DNA from: Planoprotostelium fungivorum | Lineage: Eukaryota; Evosea; Variosea; Cavosteliida; Cavosteliaceae | NCBI GenBank assembly: GCA_003024175.1 | Contig: MDYQ01000027.1 | Span: 124,001-188,000 of the forward strand | Length of the DNA: 64,000 nucleotides | Direction: 5' to 3' | Part shown: one piece after another, positions 34,809 through 45,674 of the stretch | Layout of the letters: the number at the start of each line of letters is the position of its first letter | Position numbering within the stretch: position 1 is the first letter of the stretch | Notes under the pieces: generated by a model | Seen by the model: only the letters and a program-made list of their open reading frames with translations | What the model was told of the DNA's origin: nothing | Databases searched by the model: none | Translations under genes and position numbers: made by a program

Positions 34809-36862
34809 ATGAGTTCCAACGGCTCTAACCGCTCTACCCCTCAGAGCAGAAGGTTCAGAAGAGATCAGTCTCCAGACAGTTCAGAGGGGAGACCGCTGTA
34901 TGACCCGGATAATGATCCCCCCCATTCTAGACTTTTCGTCACTGCGAGTAAGAAGATCACAGAGAGAGATCTCTACGAACTATTTCATCCATACGGAGAG
35001 CTGCAGTGAGCCCAGTCAAATGGGTCGGCGATGTAACTGACACGATGGCGTAGGTATTGTAAAGTCGTCGTCGATCATGAGACGAGATTATCGAAAGGAA
35101 TCAGTTACGTCAAGTTTTCGAAGGCCTCTGAGGTATGAGATGATCCATTCTCCGTAATCTGACGGGAATACCAGGCGGCCACAGCTATGGAGGCACTCGA
35201 CAACAAAGAACTCGGCGAAGGACCCAACATGAGGGTAACGCCTTCCCATCTTCCATCCATTCCCATATCATCCGAACATCCTTCTCATATCGTGCAGGTG
35301 ACGGTCGCCCAGCCGAAAGGGGCCCCCCGACGAGCACCCCCCTCGGACAGCTTCCATCCCGAAGACAATCCTCCCAACTCCCGACTCTTCTTCGCCACCG
35401 CCGGCTCACGATCTGAAGAAGAGCTCAACCGGTGAGATCGTCATCACCATCGTCTTCGATGTCTGAGCCATCAGGGAGTTCTCATCTTTGGCGAATGATG
35501 GAGACATGGAATACTGCCAGCTCATTCGCGATCGCAAGACGGGAGAGTCTAAAGGATGTGGTTTCGTAAAGTTCACCACGGCGGCTGCCGCCGCCCGTGT
35601 GATGGAGGGCATCCAAGAGCAATTGAGAGCCGGTGAATTTTCGCGGAAAATTCGGCGTCGACTGATCGTGTGATCAGCTGGGGACAAGATGGCCGTGTCC
35701 ATCGCGAAACCGAAATCTCAACAGAATTTCGCTTACCCCATCAACGCTGGAGGCACCATCTACTACCCCGACCCGAACGGTAATTACGCACCACCGTTCT
35801 ACAACGCGCCACAGTCCTCCCCCTTCACCACTGACGGAAAAATGAGGGTGGATTCTTCCGGCCCTCGCGACCCTGACCTCTCCCAGACGAGATTGTTCGT
35901 TGTAGTGAGCAAGGACGCTGATCAATCTACACTCGATGAATTATTCGGGAAATATCCAGGAATGGAGTACTGTGATTTGAAGAAGCACAAGTCCACCGGA
36001 GAATCAAAGGGTTTCGCTTACGTGGGCTATTCTTCCGGTGCTTCTGCACAGATGGTGAGAAGATGGATGATGACGTATGATGACGTCATCAGGCCAAGGA
36101 GGGGCTGGATGGTAGAGAGTTTCCCCCGGGTTGTACGCTCCGAGTTACGTTCGCCGATCCCACGGTGGGTGATGTAATGGGAACCAATGGGATACCCCAT
36201 TCCCCCGGATTCTCCATGACGACTCTTGATTCCGCATCGGTACGTTCCATTCCGTACGTACCTTACACACCCTGACCTAAGACAGGCCAGCCCGTCGTAC
36301 ACCGCCTCCCCCCTCGTCCACAGCCGTTCGGAGGTGAAATCTCGCGGAGAATCGAAATACCGAAGAAAACTCAGGGAAAGATGGAATTAGACGCTCAGTA
36401 CATGCCAACGGGCAGCCGACTCTTCTTCGTTCAGACGGGGGAGCCTTTCAACGAGGCCGAACTAGCCTCTATGTTCGCCCGCTTCGATGGTTTAGAATAC
36501 ATTCGATTGCAGAAGAACAAGAACTATGGCTACGCCAAGGTGAGAGATGGAGGGAAGAAGAAGAGAGTGACGTAGAGCAGTACACGTCGGCGGAATCGGC
36601 AGAATCGGCCATGAGTCACTTCAATCGGGCCGTCTTGGATGGGACAAGGTTCAAGGTGAAGCGTCTGTCATCATCAGCTGCATCGTGATGACGGTGCATC
36701 TCATGGGATAGGAAGACGAAATCTGTATCTACACACGGATACGATGATGATGATGACTGATGGATGGAACAGGTGCAGATCGCACACCCACCGGCGAGAG
36801 TTAGCTCTCTCAACAAGAGTCTGACGGACATGAACATCGCACCGAAACGCCAGAAGACGTAA
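34809..36862 (+). CDS. RBM45-like protein with four RNA-recognition motifs
   Basis: A multi-exon gene from the ATG at 34809 (MSSNGSNRSTPQSRRFRRDQ) to TAA 36860-36862. RRM1: SRLFVTASKKITERDLYELF with RNP1 KGISYVKF. RRM2: SRLFFATAGSRSEEELN with RNP1 SKGCGFVKFT. RRM3: TRLFVVVSKDADQSTLDELF with SKGFAYVGYS. RRM4: SRLFFVQTGEPFNEAELASM with NYGYAKYTSA. Each is introduced by a Pro/Asp-rich phrase such as DNDPPHSRLF or DNPPNSRLF, as in animal RBM45 (DRB1), which binds RNA in nucleus and cytosol. The C-terminus NKSLTDMNIAPKRQKT looks like a basic nuclear signal. RRM2 and RRM3 are separated by a Tyr/Pro-rich linker (YYPDPNGNYAPPFYNAPQ). RNP2 positions are Leu-Phe-Val/Phe in all four, so all may bind RNA. 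Confidence 0.75.
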
Positions 36863-36947
36863 GAGCCTCTCTCAGGAGGAAGAACAAAGAAGGAGGACAT
36901 ATGCACGAGAACACTGTCGATGATGCGGACGTAATGCAAACTCGACA

Positions 36948-37442
36948 TCAAATAAAACCATCTATTATCTCATCGTATCGTAATAGAGACGTGAGCTCGT
37001 CCAATTGGAGGTAAGACAAGAGTTGGGGCGTTGTAAGGGGTTCGACGAGTTTGTCTTTGAGATCAAAGATGGCACGCTGGCAGATCTGGATCCACTTCTC
37101 GGTGAGATCTTCGACCTTTCCATCTGCGTTTCCCGCCTTGAAGATGTCTTGTCTTTCGGTGATGACTCGATCCAGTTGTCTCTCCTTCTCGAGGTGCTCT
37201 TGTAGCGTGGACTCCAATGTGTCGGCGTGTGATTCGATCTGATTGTCATCGAGAGTGGTTGGATCGATAGCTAGGAGTTGGTTGAGTCGCTCTTCTTCTG
37301 TTTTCGTGAACGAAGAGCCCTCGCTGACTCTTCTTCTCTTTGGATCGGGTGTCGTTGTCGATCCGATCTCTGGCTTATTCGTGGGTGATGTGGATTTCTG
37401 TTGTGGGGCTTTCCACGGAGTTGAGAACTTCTTCACTGGCAT
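36948..37442 (-). CDS. Sfr1/Mei5-like recombination mediator subunit
   Basis: An intronless frame. The ATG at 37442 gives MPVKKFSTPWKAPQQKSTSP, a basic, Pro/Ser-rich N-terminus with a probable nuclear signal (PDPKRRRVSEGSS). The middle is a coiled coil (LDDNQIESHADTLESTLQEH, LEKERQLDRVITERQD). The C-terminus has KWIQICQRAIFDLKDKLVEP and then LQLDELTSLLRYDEIIDGFI, resembling the KW-x-x-A...lgYd-x-e-x-dF pattern of Sfr1/Mei5 (MEIR5), the partner of Swi5 that stimulates Rad51/Dmc1. Length (164 residues) is shorter than the yeast proteins but near some protist and animal ones. The frame is open for 41 more codons upstream to 37565, so a longer N-terminus is possible. Family call is by eye. Confidence 0.55.
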   Translation of the reverse strand: MPVKKFSTPWKAPQQKSTSPTNKPEIGSTTTPDPKRRRVSEGSSFTKTEEERLNQLLAIDPTTLDDNQIESHADTLESTLQEHLEKERQLDRVITERQDIFKAGNADGKVEDLTEKWIQICQRAIFDLKDKLVEPLTTPQLLSYLQLDELTSLLRYDEIIDGFI

Positions 37443-37610
37443 CTTGATGATGATGGTGCGAAATGTTGTTCTTTTCGACACCAAAAAAGAGCCCGTGAAT
37501 TCGGGGAATTTGCCGTCTACAATGATTTTGCGGTGATGGCCATCACCATCATCGTCATGCATCATGACTTATATAGACAATCCATCCTCACAATGGTCAT
37601 ATGTTTATTC

Positions 37611-40600
37611 TCATGACTTTGTATTCTTCAGTATATTCATCGTGACCTTCTCCGCGATCATGTCCGACAAGTTCTGCATGAAGATGGGATCCGTAGTCAG
37701 CGTCGCGTTCATGCTGCTGTTCAGAGTGCTCGTCATGGGGTTCAGTTGTAGATGGATCTTATTCTGGGCAGCCTGTAGGGCCCCACTCAACAGATCCTGA
37801 AGCATCGACTGGTCTGTACCTCTGACTCGTGACAGCAGCATGAAGGTGTCTTCTAAAGAGGTCTCCAACTTGGCGATGGTCTGCTGGCACTCCACTTCGA
37901 TGTTGACCGCCGGGGCCGACACTGCATTGAGGCTGGTGGTGCTGGTGCGTAAGATGTAATCCAACAACTGACAGTTCCACGTGAGATTTCGACTCGAAGT
38001 GATGACGTCACCTGCTGGGATCCCGTGTCTTCTTTCTCTTCCGTGGAAATCTTCTTGTCTACAATGGGCTCCAGCCTGGAGCTATTTTTGGGAGAAAGGA
38101 GGGGGGGTAGGGTCTGGGACCCCCTGGGGGAGGGTGTGGGGGAGGCCGTGAGCGTTGTAGATGGAGGGACGATGGTGAGGGGTGGGTTGAAGATGCTCGT
38201 GGTCGACCTCCTGGCGTCGTTCGGCTGGGACCAATTGTGACTGCTGTAGCCCAATTCTTCGAGACGGGCCCTGGGAAGATGTGAGCGTCTACAACGTTGT
38301 AGATGCATCACCTCGTCTTCTCAGCTTCTCTAAGGTACTTCTGCTCCCTCGCCCTACCCTGCGTCGCCGACAGAGAGAAATCCATGTTGACGTCGTGGCT
38401 CGTTGTAGAAGTGGAGGAGGGTAGAGGGGGGCCGTCTGGTTGTAGTGGGGGTCTTCCCCTGTACTGTGAAGAGTAACTGAGACGTAACGGATTCGCAGCC
38501 TTCTCCAATCTCTCCGCCGCCAGGCTCTCGAAATTATTCCTCAAGAAATCCGCCTGCTCGATATCGGTGAACTACAACGAGTCAGTCGATGACGTCATCC
38601 CTCGTCACGATGACGTCACCTGCATGTCGATCTCCTGCTTCGACTCTTCTTCCTCGGCCTCGGGGGCGTCTGGTACTTCTTCGGTCTTTGTGATGGTCTG
38701 TGGTGCATCTACAACGACGGAATCTTCGCTGCCAAAGAAGATGGTCTCCTGCTCGGCCTCGGCGGCCTCGGCTTCTGTTTCGTTCTCTGCCTCGGCCTCG
38801 GCCTCGGCTTCTGTTTCCTCTTCAACTTCGTCTACGTCGGAGGTGTATGTCATCTCGTCTTCCTCCTCTCTGTTTGTGTCGTTGCTGATCATGTCATCAG
38901 TTGATCAACGATGATGGTGATCAGATGGTGATGATCAGATGGGTGGGTGTGATGGAGTGTGGGATGATCATCTTAAGATGGAATGTTGATGTGATGGAGT
39001 GGGTGTGATCCTCTGATGATGCACTCACCGAATGGAATTCAACATGGGATTGTCTCTCTTGAATTGAGGCGTTGTAGATTGATCCGCTTCGGCGGCGAGA
39101 AGCGATTTCACTTCCACGGTCAAGCGACGATCCACCTTTCAACGTCACTACAACGTTGTAGATGAACAATCCATTCTCACCTTATCCGCCCATTTCGCCA
39201 CCGGCTTATCATCTGAAGAAAGTTCGGAGAAAAGTGGAATGCCTCCGTGCTCTACCCTCTATCACCACATCAGAAAACAGAATACATCACTTTAAATCTT
39301 TTTCTTTCGATTTTAAACGTCACCTGTGCCCAGCGACCCGCTACCACCGGAGCGTTCGGAATTTTCTGCGAATTTTCACTACCACCCCGCTGCCTGGACT
39401 TGGCCCAGGAAGGTAATCCAGTCTCACTGAATCTCGACAGGATGTCGTTGGTTGGCTCCTCCATCTGAATCTCCGCCAGATCATGGAGCTCCTTCTCCAC
39501 CGTCAGCTGATGGATGACGAACGATGACGTCATCACCTGTTGAGCTTCCGATGCCGACGGCTCGGAGGGTTTGATGTCGGGGAGTCCGATCTGCAGGGAA
39601 GAAATGTCGATGGGCTTCTGAACGTCTGTAACGGTCAGTCTCCATTTGAAATTTGAATTCTCACCGGGGGCGGGATCGACTCGCTTCGGTTTCTGGGTGG
39701 GTGGAGGTAAGACGACTCTCTCTTGTGGGACATTCTTTTGACTCGGCTTGTTGCGATTGATCTCGGACAACCTCTCTTCCATATTTGCAGATAATTCAGG
39801 AGATAACTTCCAGATGAAAATACAGCTATCTACAATGCTTCAGATCCACGGAATCTCCGCAAAATCTACCTCCGGACACGGATAGAAGGCGGGAACAGTC
39901 CTTATCCCTGCTGAATGCCAACCCCGTCACCACCTCCGAGTGTCCACACACCTTACCCTTCAGTCATCACCTCCATTTACAACTCACCTTCGTCATGAAA
40001 TCTCCAGAAAAGAAATCGTACAGACGGATGTTCTTGTCTGCCGAGCTGGTAGCCGCGTACAAGCCAGCGGGGTCCAATTTGACTTTGAGAGTCTCACCGC
40101 ACTCGCCTTCGGTCTTGTACGATCTGATGATGTCATTCGAGCGTCTACAACGTTGTAGATGCTCACCGTGAGCTCTTGCCGGTGGCTATGGTGTAGACGT
40201 TCAGCTTCTTCTCTTGTCCGGCCGTCACAACAAATCGATTGGTCGGATCGATGTCCATGTCAAAGACAGTGCCGTAGTGCACCATAGAAGTGTGAGCCAG
40301 CTTGAAGCCGATCGGGTTCTATTTTTGGCATCAGTCCCTCTACAACTGCCGACCTCACCGTCTGAACCTCTCTGAAGAGGATAGAGCGATCGGCACCGCA
40401 GCTGAGTAGCTTCGTGCCTTGGTTGGCGAATTGAATGCTGGTGATGGACGAGCTGTGATCGGCCAAGCTGTGGACCAGCTGGAATCGATTGTTGATGTCG
40501 AAGACGTGAATGAGATGATCGCGACTGCCCGATGCGAGGAGGAGTGGGCCGCTGCCGTCTACAACGAGTCAGGGGATGTGTGTGAAATTTCGGGGGAAAT

Positions 40601-42626
40601 TTCGTCACCTTCTTTGGGCTGAGAGAAGGCCAAGGAGAGTACCTGTCAGTGTCATGATTGGTCGCGATGATGAGATATCACCTCTTCGTCGTGAGCTTCC
40701 GAGTAAGATATCTCAGACAGGCTGTGCATGTCGTGTACCCTGACATTACCCGATCGATCCCCCGATGCTAAAAATAGCCCATCTGGACTCAGCTTCACGC
40801 AGCGGATACTGCAGGCACCGGTACCGATGACTTCTTGTCCACTTCTAGCCTTCATGTGCGACATGTCCTTGTCTAAATATAGAGTCCTGAGGCATTCTAT
40901 GCCAAAGATATTCATCTGTGATTCCAGAGCTGGTCCATTCGTGTTCCACACACGGATGGTACCTGGAAGAAGTCACGTGACCGTTTTAGATGGCTACATA
41001 TCATATGATAAGAATAATTGTCCTCTCATGATTCGACTGAAAGATGCCGAAGCTGATGACGTTGATGATCATCATCATGATCTCACCATCGGCAGATGAA
41101 GTGACGAAAGAGCCGGAAGGAAACGGACTCAACTTATCTCCCTCGGGAAATACGTCGATGTCCCAGATGCACCCGGAATGTGCGAGGAAACTCCGATACT
41201 TTCCGATCTTCTTGATCTCCCTCAAGTTCCACACGAACATGGAGTGATCGCTATAAATAGCTCCCAATTTGAGACCATCCGACGTAACCCGGCAACAGAT
41301 ACCATCGGGAAAGACGTCCAAGGCCTGCTGGGCCTGCGCTTGTATCCTGCACGAGTCAGTCCATCTACAACGCTATAGACGCACCCCGTGACCGATTCTC
41401 TTCCGAGGTATTCTTTACCGAGCTGGTGTGGCCTGGGAAGTGAATTGACATAGTCCAACGTTTCCGTGCTGAAGATACGAGTGTGACCATTCGAGCAGGA
41501 GCACACGACGTATCTGTCGTTGGTAGAGACGGCGTACACGGCGGCCGCCTTGAGGGATACCCAACGCTCCATGGTGCGCGTCTACAACGAGTCAGAGAAT
41601 TCTGGCGGGAGATCTCACCGCCGCGTTGTAGTACGACAGGTTGCCCTTGCTCGTGATGGCGTAGACGGCGTTCTTCTGGCCCGGACCTTTACCACAGGCG
41701 ATGTCTATGAAGTCGACATCTCTGTGATGTGTCGACAAGACAGATTCTACTGTGTCACTCACTGTGCCCTGGGTCCCGTTGGCGATCGTCCGTCGATCTG
41801 TGGACAAGGTTTTTTATTGGGCACAGTGAAGATCTGCGTGTCGTCGGACTCCAATCTACAAACGTGTAGATCACCTTTTCTGATTTTTTCATGGGTTCCA
41901 CTTGCCAGAATTTGAGATGTCTGACTCCAGCGGTGACGAAGAAAGAGCCATCATCAGAGAAGACGACCGAGTGGATCTTTGGTTTGATCTTGTTGGCCCC
42001 GATGACATTGTTCGCCTTATAATCCCACAGCATCACGTGTCCATCGTGTTCGGTGCCGACAGAGACCAGGTGCTTGTTGTTGGGGGAGAAGGATATGCAA
42101 GAGACACCGAACGTATGACCTTTGAGATCGGCGATGATCTTCTTCGAACTGATCTCCCATACGATGACACTGGGTTGATGTCCACTCTGTCCATCAGCCA
42201 TCAGCCACTCCTATTCGAATGTCGATGTCGCTGCACTCACTTCACCGACGGCGAGGAGCTTACCGTTCGTAGAATATGCGAGGGAGATGATGGGCTTATT
42301 GGATGGAGATTGAAGAAATCGTGTCTGTTTGTTCTTCTTTGGACTGTAGATGACGACGACACAACCGGCGGGATAAGCCAATTCTCCCGTGTTTGGGTTG
42401 CATGCGAAGGCGGCATTCGAAGATGCAGTGCAGCCGATGATTCTCTCCAATGATAACTGTCAGTAGTTAGACGATGAGATCTCCGGGCTATTGGTTATAC
42501 CTTTGGTGGCTTCGCTGCCTTCTTCGTCGCAGAGCTCATGCTGGATGTTCGCTTCGGAGGAACAAGAGAAGAGCCCTCTTTATCTGACTTTTGAGACATT
42601 GAAGGCTCTTCTTTATTGGGTAACAT
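37611..42626 (-). CDS. WDR62/MAPKBP1-type WD40 scaffold protein
   Basis: One gene of about 5 kb on the minus strand, from MLPNKEEPSMSQKSDKEGSS (ATG 42626; inner ATG 42539) to a stop at 37611. WD40 repeats in order include CTASSNAAFACNPNTGEL, LKGHTFGVSCISFSPNNKHL, KPKIHSVVFSDDGSFFVTAG, YVVCSCSNGHTRIFSTETLD, YVNSLPRPHQLG, FLAHSGCIWDIDVFPEGDKL, IRCVKLSPDGLFLASGDRSG, HSSSITSIQFANQGTKLLS and CGHSEVVTGLAFSRDKDCSR. Then DSCIFIWKLSPELSANMEER joins the propellers to the C-terminal half, as in MAPKBP1/WDR62. The C-terminal half has an acidic Glu/Ala run (38740-38830), Pro/Ser-rich segments and a final coiled coil (VECQQTIAKLETSLEDTF). Animal homologues organise JNK signalling, centrosomes and spindle poles. 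Reading the two halves as separate genes fails because frame and family continuity cross 39783. Confidence 0.75.
38288..38303. repeat. Intronic 16-bp palindrome (WD40 scaffold gene)
   Basis: TCTACAACGTTGTAGA in a 40-nt intron (38272-38311) of a minus-strand gene. Confidence 0.85.
39148..39161. repeat. Intronic 14-bp palindrome forming a splice acceptor (WD40 scaffold gene)
   Basis: CTACAACGTTGTAG is the 3' end of a 33-nt intron (39148-39180), so its last AG is the acceptor itself. Confidence 0.75.
40144..40159. repeat. Intronic 16-bp palindrome (WD40 scaffold gene)
   Basis: TCTACAACGTTGTAGA in a 43-nt intron (40124-40166). Confidence 0.85.
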
Positions 42627-42739
42627 GAGGTGATGTGCCAGGAGCTCGAAATTGTAATCAGTGTAGAACAAGTTTCCCGCCAAAATAAATCATTCAAAAG
42701 ATTTATCTTTTCTGCCATTTGGGACGTGATTTGGTTTTT

Positions 42740-43250
42740 CTGGTTGGTGTCCATGCATTTGGATCACTAATTTTTTTGTCGTGCATATTCCAGTGATCGG
42801 GAGGGAAGTGATCCATTCTCAATGCACCATTTGACTACCAACCGGAAAAACCGAATCGCGTGCTGAACCATTTTGTTTACCGTTGTGATATCATTTAGTG
42901 GAACAGATCCCTGCTATAATTTCATCTGCTTGGATTGTTGAGAAAAGCACATATCCTCATTTCAAACAAGGAGAAGGGAAACTGCATCGATAGAGACAGA
43001 GAAACAGCGCACTGACCAGATTTATCAGTGGGGAATAAAGAAGGAAATGAGAAACTCGATCTTGCATTTGCGTGCCTGTCTAGGGATGTCAACACAGACG
43101 CCCGGGAGCTGCCTTACTTACTCTGATGGATCTTACCGTAAATCTTCTCGATTGTATCGCGGTAATATACTTCTCGATGGAAAAGGCGCGAGACAGACAG
43201 GCGGCGGAAGGATATAGGACCGACACCTACATATTCACAAGATCAGCAAC
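42740..43250. other. Intergenic region between divergent genes
   Basis: About 500 bp upstream of the WD40 scaffold and the first peroxygenase gene. No frame with recognisable content. The 17 bases before the peroxygenase ATG (TTCACAAGATCAGCAAC) are repeated exactly before the second copy at 44507-44523. Confidence 0.5.
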
Positions 43251-44180
43251 ATGAGAACCACTCTCTTTGTCCTCGCTGCCCTTCTCGTCGTGGCTTCTGC
43301 TTTCCCTCGTGGACCTGACGGCCGCCTGTTGATCGTGGACGACCATTCCTTCCAAAAGCCTGTGAAGGGTGCTTACCGTTCTCCCTGCCCAGGTCAGATC
43401 TTTCATCGAAAGGACGGCATCTGACGTCGCTCAAGCTCTGAACACCCTCGCCAATCACGGTTTCCTTCCCAGAGATGGAAAGAACATCACCAAGGAGAAC
43501 ATTATCCAGGGACTGTTCAAGGGTCTCAACGTTGGTAGGTCTATTCATTGTGCGGAAGTCACGTTTGTGATGTTGGTTTAGGAAGAGACATTGGTGTCAT
43601 TCTGGCGAACGCTGCCTTTAAGAAGTTCGGAGCTACCAATTCCATCTCCATGCTCGACTTGCAACAACACAACATGTGAATAGTTCTAACATATTCGTCT
43701 CATTCTAATCATACCTCTCAGGATCGAGCACGATGCTTCCATGACCCGCAGTGACAACGCTCTGGGAGACTCCACTGTCGTCAACGCTACACTCCTCCAG
43801 GACCTCATCTCTTCCTCCGACGGAGTAAGCCTCACGTGGAGGCACATGGTCGCCCACCGCCGCGTGAGTCCGACACTCTCTCAAACATCGCTCTCTCAAT
43901 CACATCAACTGACGTTGTGATCCAGAGACGCCAAGATGATTGCAAGAAGAACAACCCCCGCCTCGTCTGGAACGAGGAGCAGAAGCAAGCCGCGGCAGGA
44001 GAGGTCGTCATCTTCCAGCTCGTCTTTGGAGATTGGCTCAATGGTGTTTCCCTCCCTGTTGTCAGATCCATCTTCGCTGAAGAGAAGTTCCCCGCCGGAT
44101 GGAAGCCACACGAGGGCACGATCTTGGCCGTCGATGTTCTGCCCAGACAAGCCATCGTCCGTGTCGCCGATGGGCTTTAA
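43251..44180 (+). CDS. Secreted heme-thiolate peroxygenase/chloroperoxidase-like protein, copy 1
   Basis: Exons 43251-43392, 43436-43534, 43582-43675, 43722-43863 and 43926-44180, giving 243 residues. It has a signal peptide MRTTLFVLAALLVVASA. The first intron splits the proximal heme motif. Spliced, it reads SPCPALNTLANHGFLPRDGK, with the Cys thiolate ligand in the PCP motif of the chloroperoxidase/unspecific peroxygenase family. The acid-base and Mg-site motif is IEHDASMTR (EHD-x-S-x-x-R). Later parts are VNATLLQDLISSS, NEEQKQAAAGEVVIFQLVFG and ILAVDVLPRQAIV. Family members use H2O2 for oxygenation or halogenation outside the cell. Length matches the short peroxygenase class. AATAAA follows at 44187. 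Confidence 0.88.
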
Positions 44181-44186
44181 ATATTC

Positions 44187-44192
44187 AATAAA
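44187..44192 (+). terminator. Poly(A) signal AATAAA, peroxygenase copy 1
   Basis: The hexamer starts 7 nt after the stop. A similar TAAATAAATA sits on the stop codon of copy 2 at 45445. Confidence 0.55.
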
Positions 44193-44523
44193 TACGTGTT
44201 GAATAGTTCAGTGTGTCACCAGCTTCCTCATCATCTCTTTGTCATGTTCTGGAGTGGCTGATCGAGTTCATGTTTCAGATCGCTCATTTTGGTCATCCGT
44301 TATCTATATTGGTCGGTCCATCATCGTGAATCGAGCAGAATGGAAACTTCCCATTCAGTTGTGTTCTTGTCTCGTGGACTCTGCCGATGTTCTCCAAACC
44401 CGAGACTTTGCTAAAGCTGTGAGTTGCTTCTCCGCATAGGCTCGCGGGATGAACGGGCGTGTCAGGATCAACGGGTAAATTGTGCGGTTGCATAGGATCT
44501 TGCATATTCACAAGATCAGCAAC

Positions 44524-45447
44524 ATGAGAACCACTCTCTTTGTCCTCGCTGCCCTTCTCGTCGTGGCCTCTGCTTTCCCTCGTGGACCTGACGGCCGCCT
44601 GTTGATCGTAGATGACGACCATTCCTTTCAGGCACCCGCAGCTGGTGCTTACCGTTCTCCCTGCCCAGGTGACGTCTTAGACACTGTGTAGAGAGATGGT
44701 GCCTGATTTCATTCAAGCTCTGAACACCCTCGCCAATCACGGTTTCCTTCCCAGAGACGGAAAGAACATCACCAAGAGCGACCTTATCCAAGGACTGTTC
44801 AAGGGTCTCAACGTTGGTATGTTTATCGTTCATGTTTTCGTTTTAACGTTGGTTCAGGAAGAGACATTGGTTTCATTCTGGCAAATGCTGCCTTCAAGAA
44901 GTATGGAGCTACCGACTCTATCTCCATGCTCGACTTACAACAACACAACATGTAAACCATTCCAAATCAGATCCATTCTAATCATACATCTCAGGATCGA
45001 GCACGACTGTTCTATGACCCGCAATGACAACGCTCTGGGAGACTCTACTGTTGTCAACGCTACCCTCCTCGAGGACCTCATCTACTCTTCTACCGACGGA
45101 TTAGTCATCACCTGGAAGGACATGGTCGCCCACCGCCGCGTGAGTCCGACACTCTCTCATCCCGGATCACATCATCTGACATCGACATGTAGAGACGCCA
45201 GGATGATTCCAAGGCGAAGAACCCCAGCCTCGTCTGGAACGAGGAGCAGAAGCAAGCCGCGGCAGGAGAGGTCGTCATCTTCCAGCTCGTCTTTGGAGAG
45301 TGGGGTACCGGTGTTCCCATCTACCTCCTGAGATCCATTCTCGGTGAGGAGAGATTCCCCGAAGACTGGCAGCCTCACGAGGGCACTGTCTTGGCTGTAG
45401 ACGTTCTGCCCAGACAAGCCATCGTCCGCATTGCTGACGGATTCTAA
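44524..45447 (+). CDS. Secreted heme-thiolate peroxygenase/chloroperoxidase-like protein, copy 2
   Basis: Exons 44524-44668, 44718-44816, 44858-44951, 44995-45139 and 45193-45447, giving 245 residues. It is a tandem duplicate of the gene 343 bp upstream, with the same intron positions and phases. The signal peptide and first 25 residues are identical. The PCPALNTLANHG heme-ligand motif is again formed by splicing, and the active-site motif is IEHDCSMTR with a Cys in place of Ala. Divergence is concentrated in the C-terminal half (FGEWGTGVPIYLLRSI against FGDWLNGVSLPVVRSI) and in the introns, which share little sequence apart from splice sites. This suggests either rapid intron change or exon gene conversion. 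Substrate differences between copies are possible but not visible. Confidence 0.88.
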
Positions 45448-45674
45448 ATAAATACACGTTAGACAATTGCTACAATGCAGAGTCGTTGATATAAGATCGT
45501 CCTCGATGGTGACGGGGCCTGTCGTCGATCGGCTCACATTAAAATTAATTTTAGAGTCCAGTCACGATATCAGGTAAAGATTGCGATTTGGGATGGTGAG
45601 AATCGTTGTAGAATGCCACCAGCCCAATGACCCAAAAGCGCCCCTCACCTCCATCACATCCACCTTCATCAAAC

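Noticed and set aside
37611-39782. Separate acidic coiled-coil gene starting at MEERLSEIN
   Set aside because: The preceding exon ends in the WDR62/MAPKBP1 phrase DSCIFIWKLSPELSAN, which runs directly into this Met in frame.
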